NCBI RefSeq assembly: GCF_026262505.1
Contig: NC_067204.1
Span: 5,613,797 to 5,677,796 of the forward strand
DNA length: 64,000 nucleotides
From: Trichomonas vaginalis G3
Lineage: Eukaryota > Parabasalia > Trichomonadida > Trichomonadidae
Reading direction: 5' to 3'
In this document: in pieces, positions 10,232-18,456 of the stretch
Position numbering within the stretch: the stretch's first letter is position 1
How the letters are laid out: each line of letters opens with the position of its first letter
Translations under genes and position numbers: made by a program
The notes under the pieces: generated by a model
What the model saw: only the letters and a program-made list of their open reading frames with translations
Database searches by the model: none
What the model was told of the DNA's origin: nothing

Positions 10232-11098
10232 AGTGAGATTTGAAAATTTGAAAAATTGTCAATTTTTCAATGACATTCAATTTTTCAATCAAAATTTTTG
10301 TGAAAAGTAAAATTTTAATAAATGGTTTGAATATTTATAAAATATAAACAAAATAGAGCATAGTGGATAAAATTATTGTTTTATTATTTGAATGTTCAGA
10401 TAGTCCAATTGAAAAAAAAATTCATTTCTATCTGACATCTCAATAAAAATCAATGAAATTTAATGATTGATTATTAGTTTAAATATAATGTTTCTCCATT
10501 TTCACTTGAGATGTTTTACTTTCTAACAATAATTAAAAATTTGATTTCGACCAATTATGATTAAAGCAAATTTTATAGATTTTATAGTGAATACTGTAAT
10601 ATATAGTGCATAAAATTACATCTCTGATTAAATACACATGATTAAAAACTAATTTCATAAATAATTTAAGACTCAATTTCATTAATGATATATAAATCAA
10701 TTTTTATTTATTTGTTATATAATAAACAATGAAATAAAAAATTGTAAATATCCTATGATTATTTAAAATTTTGCTAAATTTCAAAGATCTGTCAGTAACA
10801 AATCTTTGAACAAGTCTTTCAATTATAGAGGTCAAAAAGAATAATTTGTTCTCAGTAAGATGATTCATCTAAGAAGGATGTTACTGACTGATTTGACAAA
10901 AATGAAAAGTTTGAGGCAAATATATGTCTGTATATATATATATATTTGAACTGCAAAAATATCAAAATGCGATATCATAAGAATGTTCGTATACATTAAG
11001 ATTGTCAGATATTATTCTAATACATTTAAGCATCATGTCCTTTATTTATCTTTATTTGCATATTTAAATAAACATGAAGGTGGTGTATAACATGAAGT
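10232..11098. other. Intergenic, AT-rich, no gene seen
   Basis: About 870 bp of AT-rich DNA with a short TA microsatellite near 10930-10944. I find no open frame, RNA gene or transposon ends. Confidence 0.55.
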
Positions 11099-12021
11099 TT
11101 ATATTTCTATATTGAACATGTATTCTGAGTTTTGTTCTGATTGTTGCTCAGAATCTTTTTTTAATGATAGAATACTCAAAATGGCAAGTAGTGGTAGATT
11201 CATCAAACCAAAATAAAATGATAAATATGCCCATTTAATGAAGAAATATTTTGATCTATACTTTGGAAAATTGTCATATAGTTTTTCGAGTTCCAATATA
11301 TAGAGTCATAAAATGAGATTAGAATTATATAAACAAACAATGGAATTGGCATAAAAAATAATGTGATGATAAGTTTCTTTCTTCTATCTGGATCAAGAAA
11401 TTCTTTGACATTTGAGAATATAAGTGTTACTGAAAGAATAACAAAACTTATAATGTATATTGCAATAACTATATAAGATAAAACAGAATTGGCTCCAACT
11501 ATATTTATGATGATTGAGAATAACTTGCTTTTATACGAAATATAGTAATTTATATAAGTAAGAAAAGACAAAATTCCAAGTAAAACAATTAATAACATTG
11601 TAATATAATAAATTATTTTCGAACCTTTTATGTTAAAAAGAATTAAAATCTTTGCAATTTCACAGAAATACAACGCAAAACACAAAGTTTGAAGAAATCG
11701 TATAGTAAATAATAGTACATCAATGTTTGAGAAGCCATAGATTATAAAAATGTGTGTTATTGAACAATAGTTAATTGAATAAATAATTATATTAATAATA
11801 GTAATAATACAAAAAATATTGCATTTATCTCGATGTTTGCAATTTAAGAAATTTGTTTGTCTTAGACTTGTTGATAATACATATGAATAAGGTAAAGAGA
11901 CTAGAATAGAAATGACGAAAAAAATATAACTAAGAGGAAAATTACATTCTGGAACGTTTGAAAAACTACATCTTGAGTTCATCAGGCCTGCTAATACTAT
12001 ATTAGGTTCCACATTTGGCAT
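11099..12021 (-). pseudogene. Seven-pass membrane protein, family copy A (frameshifted)
   Basis: Paralogue of the intact gene at 17168-18121, with the same N-terminus (NIVLAG, CSFSNVPECNFPLSY), six of the hydrophobic spans and the loop motif FLDPDRRKK. Near 11280-11300, just after YDSIYW, a short deletion relative to the intact copy changes frame. The last span and the acidic tail (EKLYDNFPKY...FGLMNLP) continue in another frame down to 11099. As read, it would lose the seventh span and gain an unrelated tail, so it is probably a pseudogene. The ATG at 12021 faces the small gene at 12112 across 90 bp. Function unknown. Confidence 0.7.
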
Positions 12022-12111
12022 TCTTACACTTATTCAAAACACTTTAAAAATAATTGAATTATTTTCAGATGTAACTTTTTCTGAGGAAAATCTGAAATTA
12101 ATTCAAAATTT
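12022..12111. promoter_or_regulatory. Divergent promoter of cassette A
   Basis: Ninety bases between two divergent start codons. Blocks also found beside copies B and C are conserved: CTTTTTCTGAG and TTCAAAATT before the small gene, and TTGAATAAGT before the membrane gene (A and C). The conservation suggests a shared bidirectional promoter. TCAAAA just before the small gene's ATG may be an initiator, though it departs from the consensus. Confidence 0.45.
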
Positions 12112-12312
12112 ATGCTTATCTTTTTCTTATTATTCCTATTGCCTTTTGGTAGATCAGAACCAACAGATGATCAGAAATTATTAGAAGTCTTAGATGAAAT
12201 CCACAAGCTTCGTATTGAAGTTGAAGAACTTAGAAACTATATTGAAAGCATTGATCATACAAAAAATTATTATATGCAGCCTCTTGTCAAAGGCCATGGC
12301 CATATGGTCTGA
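12112..12312 (+). CDS. Tiny secreted coiled-coil protein, cassette A
   Basis: Sixty-six residues. The first 14 or so form a strongly hydrophobic signal-like stretch (MLIFFLLFLLPFG). An acidic/basic helix follows with a clear heptad pattern, LLEVLDEIHKLRIEVEELR, which predicts a coiled coil, and then a short tail. No known domain. The paralogue at 14213-14425 keeps the layout and most of the helix, and a dead third copy lies at 18191-18313. Such conservation between duplicates, mainly over the signal and heptads, argues that it is a real gene despite its size. It is divergent from a seven-pass membrane gene in each case, which suggests the two products are used together; that link is inference. 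Confidence 0.6.
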   Translation: MLIFFLLFLLPFGRSEPTDDQKLLEVLDEIHKLRIEVEELRNYIESIDHTKNYYMQPLVKGHGHMV

Positions 12313-12626
12313 TTCATATTTGAATAAACATTTGATAATTATAAATTCTTTCAATATACTTTTCACAAAATCTCAGGTCCAAAATCGGATATTTTGGTCA
12401 CATTTTTCAGAGAAATTGGACCATTATTTTGAAACTATATACCACAAAATGGATAAATGCAAGTTTTAAAATAATTCATATATCTTTAATTCAAAATTCT
12501 GAATTGAAACCTCATTCAAAATTAACCTTAAGCAGCAGAATTGAAGGGTGTTTCATATAGCCATAAGTACACTCTTAAAACTGTTGCATTATCATTTTAT
12601 TCATATTTGAACACTATATCTATTTT
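12313..12626. other. Spacer between mini gene A and the RasGAP scrap
   Basis: No gene. Around 12543-12575 an imperfect inverted repeat (AAGGGTGT ... ACACTCTT) resembles, in opposite orientation, the ends of the small element at 17005-17132. It may be a decayed relative. Confidence 0.35.
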
Positions 12627-12699
12627 TTAATCTAATAAAATATTCTGTTTGTAATGGATATAATAGAGATCTACATATCTGGAAAAAAAATTCCAAATC

Positions 12700-12850
12700 T
12701 TGATATTTATGTCCCTTAGAAGCAAACCGGCGATTCGAACATCATTGACAACTTCGAAGATTTGATTGCCTAATCCTTTTGATTGCATAGTAAACAAGTT
12801 AATAGCACCGATTTTAATGGATACAAGAATTGTGGAGATTATCCATGTTT
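12700..12850 (-). pseudogene. Decayed 3' fragment of a RasGAP gene
   Basis: The minus-strand translation shows GAINLFTMQSKGLG and NQIFEVVNDVRIAGLLLR. These match the C-terminus of the RasGAP in the array (AINLFTEQPNGLG, KQIFEVVNDARFTGLLLRN), with an internal deletion between the blocks. At the DNA level CATTGACAACTTCGAAGATT is identical to 18620-18650. Only the last 60 or so codons survive. The scrap follows mini gene A just as the full RasGAP follows the dead mini gene at 18191-18313. Membrane gene, mini gene and RasGAP end therefore seem to have been copied together once. It is far more diverged than the array copies, hence older. Confidence 0.75.
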
Positions 12851-12854
12851 GCAA

Positions 12855-13176
12855 GCAGACACAACTTAAACAAACACAAATAAAAGAGACTATTTTTTTT
12901 CTAATAGATACAAATTTTCAAGTTTAGAATTGTATATTTGGTATCCAGAATTATTGTAAGAAACGTGAAAAATGATTTAAATTTATTTATGTTTTAAATG
13001 TGAGGTTTATTAATAATTATTATGATTTTGAATTCAACAATATAGTGTAATGCAAACATTAATATATTATAGCGACATATTAGCGTATAATGTGTGCTTT
13101 ATTTAATTCAAACAATAAGAAAATAGTTATTTATTTCCTGATTCTGAAAATTGATGCGTCTCAAGGAGAAATATGT
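12855..13176. other. Intergenic, no gene seen
   Basis: AT-rich stretch between the RasGAP scrap and membrane gene copy B. No convincing ORF, RNA or repeat. Confidence 0.5.
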
Positions 13177-14126
13177 CTATAATGTAAAATCTGTATTGAT
13201 TGTGCTTTCTTCATTTTGCTCAGGGTTTATATCATATTGTTTTTTGACTGATAGTATACTATCATTGAAAGTTGTGGTAAATTCATCAATCCAAAATAAA
13301 ATGATGAATATGCCCATTGTATATAGTAATATTTTGATCGAAATTTTGGGAAATTATCATATAATTTATTAGCCTCAATTTCATAATAATATTTCGAGCT
13401 CCAATATTTAGAATCATAACATGCGATTAGAATTATATAAAGAAATAATGGGATTGGCATAAAAAACAATGAAATACTAAGTTTCTTTCTTCTATCTGGA
13501 TCAAGAAATTCTTTGACATTTGAGAATATAAATGTTACTGAAAGAATAACAAAACTTATAATATATATTACGATGATTATATGAGATAAAATAGCTTTGA
13601 ATTCAAATGTTTTTTGAAGGAATAAGAATAATTTACTTTGATATGATATGAAATAATTTACATAAACCAAAAAAGACAAAACTCCTAGTAAAACAATTGA
13701 TAACATTGTCAAATAGTAAATAATTTTTGAGCCTTTGATATGGAAAATAGTTAAAATTTTCGCGATTTCAGAGAAATACAATGCAAAACACAAAGTATGA
13801 AGAAACCGGATAGTCAGTGCCAATATGTTAATATACGAAGAGCCATAATTTAAAAAAATATTTGTTAAAGATCAGAATACAATCGAATAAATAGTTGTAT
13901 TTATCATTGTAATAATGCAAAAAACATTGCATTTATCTATACTTTTGCAATAAAATATATTTGTCTGTCTTAGGCTTAATGATAGCGTATATGAATAAGG
14001 AATAGATACTATAATAGAAATAATGAAATATAAGTAACTCAAATAAAAATTGCAATATGGTAAATTAGAAAAACCACATCTTGTATTCATCATGCCTGCT
14101 AATACTATATTCGCTCCTGCTTGCAT
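13177..14126 (-). pseudogene. Seven-pass membrane protein, family copy B (nonsense codon and frameshift)
   Basis: Paralogue of 17168-18121. From the ATG at 14126 it reads NIVLAGMMNTRCGFSNLPYC and the first spans. An in-frame TGA at 13872-13874 falls where the intact copy has a cysteine in the second span. The same frame then continues through the remaining spans and the loop FLDPDRRKK. A frameshift after FGLMNLPQL moves the tail (LSVKKQYD, PEQNEES) into another frame ending near 13177. Two breaks make it a likely pseudogene. It is divergent from the small gene at 14213 across 86 bp. Confidence 0.7.
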
Positions 14127-14212
14127 CAAACTAATACTAATTAAAAAATATTATTATTTATCATTTTCTTATCAAACTTTTTCTGAGGGCAGTCAAAAGA
14201 ATTTCAAAATTC

Positions 14213-14425
14213 ATGATTTTATTCATATTGTTTCTATTGTCATTTCAAAGACCAAGATTAACAGATGATATGAAACTAATAGAAGTCTTGAATGAAATTC
14301 AAAAACTACGTTCTGAAGTTGAAGAACTTAGAAGCGTAATTAAAAAAAACTTTTATCCAAATGATATATCAAGTAATGTCAAACAGTTTCCTCAACCAGC
14401 ACCAAAATCCCAAGCTTTAAAGTAA
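14213..14425 (+). CDS. Tiny secreted coiled-coil protein, cassette B
   Basis: Seventy residues, paralogue of the gene at 12112-12312. Hydrophobic leader MILFILFLLSF, then MKLIEVLNEIQKLRSEVEELR with leucine/valine/isoleucine heptads, then a proline-rich tail (FPQPAPKSQ) unlike copy A. It stays open although its partner membrane gene is broken. The stop is TAA followed by AAAA, fitting a TAAA polyadenylation signal. Function unknown. A secreted or surface helper is possible, but signal cleavage and coiled coil are predictions by eye. Confidence 0.55.
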   Translation: MILFILFLLSFQRPRLTDDMKLIEVLNEIQKLRSEVEELRSVIKKNFYPNDISSNVKQFPQPAPKSQALK

Positions 14426-14627
14426 AAAAACTTTTTTTTAATTATTGTTTAGCCTGATTCATATTTTCTTTCTAAGTATAAAGTTTTATGCATAAATAAT
14501 GTATAAACATCATGTTATAATAAAAACACATATTTGAATTAAATAGCTATATGAAATTTAAGATTGAAATCTTCTAAAGAAAACTGATTATCGAATGAAT
14601 AAGCATAGAAAAAAATATATAAAATGA

Positions 14628-16505
14628 TTAATCGATAAGTCTATATAATTTGTATCCGCCTAAATCAAGAATTTCGATCCATTTTGATGAAACAATAGGT
14701 TGTTTCCATAAAAATTCTCTGGTTTCGTCATTTTCTCGATACATTGCATAAGTGATGCTTTTTTCTTTAAAGCTCGAATAATTATATGGATTTTTCGCTA
14801 AATCGCTCATCATAAACAACCTTTCTGTAATATTAAGTCCATGAGTCCATATCCATCCGAAATATCCAATAGTTACTTCTCTTCCTGCAAGACTTGTTAT
14901 TGGATTTGTCATCCAACTGGAACAAAGGAATTTAGAATCATATCTTGTGTTTTCTGCAACCCATAAACCAAGTTCTTTCGTGTGTATGTCATAAATAGGG
15001 AACTTAAACGACATGAATTTGTAGATATGATAAACTGTTGTAGTATTGAAACATAACACAACAACAAACAATGATATAATAAATATAAAATGTCTTTTCC
15101 TGAATGAAATAGAAAACATGGTTGAAATAAAATGAGAGACTGCACAAACAGCGTAAGGAAACCATGCAGGGAAGATTACTTTCAGGTTATCTAATGCACT
15201 TGGTTGATATCTAAATAAAGAAGAAATAATAAATATAATAAGCGATGGGAGATATCTCATAATTTGTTTTTTGTCCAATGTAGGCCAAACTAGGAACAAT
15301 GCAATAACTATAAATGTACTTAAGCTCTCCCAATAAGTAGAAATTGGATTTTTGAGCTCATTTGGTTTTGAATCGTTCCATACTGGATTAAAACTCATCA
15401 TTTTTCTATTATTTCCGTTAAACAAATAATATAACTGTGGGGCAGCTATGATTATTGAGGTAAATCCGAAAATTGACAATTGTTTTATAACAAATAACCA
15501 ATTTCGTAATTTTTTCCATGGAAAGCTAATCAAAGATAAGAATACTGCATGCATTCCTACTGCCAAATATGAATGTGCTGAAATTAATGGCAATAAGCCC
15601 ATTAAAAATCCAGCAAAAAATCCAATTTTCTTTTCTCTGAAATTTCCATCAACAAACATGAAAACTAACTCTATTATGTATATATCCAATGCTTGCGAGA
15701 AATGAGCGCTTCTTTGTGGCATCAAATATTGTAATAACATATTCAGCCAAAAAACTACAGAATTTTTGCAAAGAACATGATTTCCTGACGAATGCATGTG
15801 GCTATGACATTCTGGAATCAGCTGCCACTTCCAACCGGCCCCACCGGCGAAAATTAGAAAAATCAAAGAAATTTCTGGAACAAATTTTTTTTTTGAAAAA
15901 TTCTTAGCAATTCTATGCATAGCAATAAATAGTGAAGTATAAGTGAATACAGATGGTAATGCTAGTGATATTCGAAGGGATGCTCCTGCAGTAACGAAAA
16001 TAGAAGACCAAAAATCTGGAATGAAAGAATATTTGAGCGGTTCCCCTGTATAAAAGAACGTTGATAGTTTATTTGATCTGCTATTGCCTCCAATGGCAAA
16101 TGAATTGATCAGTGAAGTATGATATGGAAGATCTGAATAAACATTTCCTCGAGAATAGTAAATATCGTATAAAATTGAATGATAATGTAAATATATAACT
16201 AATGCATTAAGCAATATCATAATAACTGATGATGTTTTGCCAAATTTTCGAAATTTTATATCATGGATGTAAAATAAATTTATAACTAAGCTTGAAGAAT
16301 AAGCTAATATTACTACAATTATGATAGATAATTGATTTATTTTCCATATATACCTTAACACCCAAAAAACGTACGAAAAAATAATATATCCAACAGGAAT
16401 TCCAATAGCAATTTGATCTGTTTTATCAAATTCTCTTGGAAACATGGGACCTATGATAGAATATCCAAAAATAATAGCGCTATGGAGTAAAAAAGCCCAA
16501 AGCAT
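14628..16505 (-). CDS. Polytopic membrane protein, probable GT-C superfamily glycosyltransferase
   Basis: 625 aa with about 12 hydrophobic spans from the N-terminus to about residue 500 and a soluble-looking C-terminal part. Early loop motif SDLPYH (about 124-129) with a following INSF sits where GT-C enzymes place an acidic catalytic residue in the first lumenal loop. Near the C-terminus NPITSLAGR and GYFGWIWTHG resemble a pattern common in bacterial and protist GT-C-type membrane proteins. GT-C enzymes move sugars from lipid-linked donors on the lumenal or outer face. Donor and acceptor cannot be told here. It sits between cassettes B and C on the minus strand and breaks the regular cassette order. 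It could instead be an uncharacterised transporter-like protein. Confidence 0.5.
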   Translation of the reverse strand: MLWAFLLHSAIIFGYSIIGPMFPREFDKTDQIAIGIPVGYIIFSYVFWVLRYIWKINQLSIIIVVILAYSSSLVINLFYIHDIKFRKFGKTSSVIMILLNALVIYLHYHSILYDIYYSRGNVYSDLPYHTSLINSFAIGGNSRSNKLSTFFYTGEPLKYSFIPDFWSSIFVTAGASLRISLALPSVFTYTSLFIAMHRIAKNFSKKKFVPEISLIFLIFAGGAGWKWQLIPECHSHMHSSGNHVLCKNSVVFWLNMLLQYLMPQRSAHFSQALDIYIIELVFMFVDGNFREKKIGFFAGFLMGLLPLISAHSYLAVGMHAVFLSLISFPWKKLRNWLFVIKQLSIFGFTSIIIAAPQLYYLFNGNNRKMMSFNPVWNDSKPNELKNPISTYWESLSTFIVIALFLVWPTLDKKQIMRYLPSLIIFIISSLFRYQPSALDNLKVIFPAWFPYAVCAVSHFISTMFSISFRKRHFIFIISLFVVVLCFNTTTVYHIYKFMSFKFPIYDIHTKELGLWVAENTRYDSKFLCSSWMTNPITSLAGREVTIGYFGWIWTHGLNITERLFMMSDLAKNPYNYSSFKEKSITYAMYRENDETREFLWKQPIVSSKWIEILDLGGYKLYRLID

Positions 16506-16724
16506 TCATAAAAAGTGTCATTTTTGATTTGAAATAATTATTTATAAGAGACATTTGGAGTGCTAAAGAGAGACTGTTTTAAAGTGTTGGTAAGCTTATT
16601 GTCCAATCACTGTATCCAAATGTTTATTATATTCCATATGATATAGTTCCAAAAATAATTTTGATAATTTTATTTGTGGATTTATAGTTCCATTATTGTT
16701 TTCTAATTTGCAAAAATGTATAAA

Positions 16725-16789
16725 CAATAATAAGTGTAAGAATTTATATAGCAATTCAAAAATCAATAATAAGTGTAAGAATTTATATA
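16725..16789. repeat. Two 26-bp direct repeats, period 39
   Basis: A 26-base sequence with core CAATAATAAGTGTAAG occurs at 16725-16750 and again at 16764-16789. The duplication is local, in intergenic DNA upstream of the GT-C gene. No function is apparent. Confidence 0.75.
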
Positions 16790-17004
16790 TAGATTATTCT
16801 GCATTAACTTTTTAATGATACGCTAAAGACTACTTAGCATCCTCTCTTAGACAGATAGCTGAGCTAAAAACATATGGAATAGCAAGCTTTTAAACAATAT
16901 TAATTCGAAAAATTAAAAATTAGCTTTAGTTGACGACGAAATCTACTCCACAAGTTAGGTTGTTGAAAAAATATTGAATGTGTCAATTAGGTGCATGCAT
17001 ATCC

Positions 17005-17132
17005 TTAAGGGTGCACTTACGCCCCTATGACATGGCTTCAATTCAGATGTTTATGGTTAATTTCCAATGACACCCCACGCCGGCTGTCAAAAATTTGAAT
17101 TAGAGTCAGATTGGCATTTGTGCACCCTTTAA
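17005..17132. mobile_element. Small MITE-like element with TTAA-bounded inverted repeats
   Basis: Left end TTAAGGGTGCAC (17005-17016) mirrors right end GTGCACCCTTTAA (17120-17132), and the next bases (TTACGCC against GGCATTT) are partly complementary. Length is about 128 bp with no coding capacity. TTAA at both sides could be a target duplication of the piggyBac type, or simply part of the repeats. It lies 35 bp downstream of membrane gene C. Confidence 0.45.
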
Positions 17133-17167
17133 AAAGTTGTAATTTTTTCATGAGAATACAATAAAAA

Positions 17168-18121
17168 CTATATTGATATTTCTGTGTTGATCGTGTTTTC
17201 TGAATTTTGTTCTGTTTGCTCCTCAAATTCTTTTTTCACTGAGAGAATATTCAGAATACCAAGTTGGGGAAGATTCATCAAGCCGAAATAAAACGATGAA
17301 TATGCCCATTTTATATAATAATATATGGATCCATATTTTGGGAAATTATCATATAGTTGTTCAGTCAATATTACATAATAATATTTTAACATCCAATATT
17401 TAGAACCATACGTAGTGAACATAATAATATATAAAAATAAAGGGATTGGCATCCAAAATAATATAACGATAAGTTTCTTCCTTCTATCCGGATCAAGAAA
17501 TATTTTGATTCTTGAAAAAATAAATGTTATTGAAAGAATAATAAAACCTATAATATTTATTGCAATGGTTACATAAAATAGAACATTATTATTTAAAAAT
17601 ATATTTTCGATGAATATAAATAGTTTGCCTTTATATGAAATATAGTAATTTATATATGTAAGAATAGACAAAATTCCAAGTAGAACAATTAAAAGCATTG
17701 TAATATAATAAATTATTTTCGAACCTTTTATCTTAAAAAGAATTAAAATTTTTGAAATATCTAAGAAATACAACGCAAAGCTTAAAGTTTGAAGAAACCC
17801 GATAGGATTCAACAATTTTCGAAAATGTGACTGGCCATAAATTATAAATATGTGTGTTATTGAACAACAGATTATTGAATAAATTATAACATTAATTATA
17901 GTTATAATACAAAAAACATTGCATTTATCTCGATGTTCGCAACGTAAGAAATTTGTTTGTCTTAGACTTGCTGATAATACATATGAATAAGGTAAAGAGA
18001 CTAGAATAGAAATGACGAAATATACATAACTAAGAGGAAAATTGCATTCTGGAACGTTTGAAAAACTACATCTTGTATTCATTTTACCTGCTAAAACTAT
18101 ATTAGGTTTCACATTTTGCAT
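17168..18121 (-). CDS. Seven-pass membrane protein, family copy C (intact)
   Basis: 317 aa with seven hydrophobic spans: about residues 29-52, 68-95, 105-127, 135-161, 175-200, 208-235 and 270-295. The N-terminal segment before the first span has two cysteines (NTRCSFSNVPECNF). A charged loop FLDPDRRKK precedes span six, and the tail is acidic and soluble. The layout is receptor-like, but I recognise no GPCR motif or other family and assign no function. It is the only one of three paralogues with an unbroken frame. Copies A and B preserve the cysteines and the DPDRRKK loop, so these may matter. Its divergent partner, the mini gene at 18191-18313, is dead. ATG at 18121 is preceded by the block TTGAATAAGT shared with copy A. 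Confidence 0.7.
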   Translation of the reverse strand: MQNVKPNIVLAGKMNTRCSFSNVPECNFPLSYVYFVISILVSLPYSYVLSASLRQTNFLRCEHRDKCNVFCIITIINVIIYSIICCSITHIFIIYGQSHFRKLLNPIGFLQTLSFALYFLDISKILILFKIKGSKIIYYITMLLIVLLGILSILTYINYYISYKGKLFIFIENIFLNNNVLFYVTIAINIIGFIILSITFIFSRIKIFLDPDRRKKLIVILFWMPIPLFLYIIMFTTYGSKYWMLKYYYVILTEQLYDNFPKYGSIYYYIKWAYSSFYFGLMNLPQLGILNILSVKKEFEEQTEQNSENTINTEISI

Positions 18122-18190
18122 TCTAATACTTATTCAAAAAACTGAATCAAATTTAACTTTTTCTGAGAATTCTGATTGTAATTCAAAATT

Positions 18191-18313
18191 CTGACCATTA
18201 AAAATTTCTTATAATTCCTACTTCCTTTCGGAAGATCAGAACCAATAGATGATCAGAAGCTAGTAAATGTCTTAAATGAAATCCATAAACTACGTAGTGA
18301 AGTTGAAGAGTGA
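18191..18313 (+). pseudogene. Dead third copy of the tiny coiled-coil gene
   Basis: Aligns with 12112-12312 through CTTATAATTCCTA, then AGATCAGAACCAATAGATG and the heptad part. The start codon is CTG instead of ATG, an in-frame TAA interrupts the signal region, and TGA at 18311-18313 ends it just after EVEE. The tandem RasGAP unit begins inside this relic at 18283. Confidence 0.7.
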
Positions 18314-18456
18314 AAGGGTCTCCTAAATATCCACTTATATTTTAGCATATTCTTGAAGATATCAAAAATTAAAATGCTTTCTATTTATTAAAATTCCAAA
18401 CTTAATTTTTAAAATTATATATTTATAAATAAAATAAAAAATAAAGATAAAAAGAA

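Noticed and set aside
12194-12469. Alternative frame over mini gene A
   Set aside because: Overlaps the secreted coiled-coil frame, which is the one kept in the paralogue.
13151-13372. Plus-strand frame of 73 codons
   Set aside because: Antisense shadow of membrane gene copy B.
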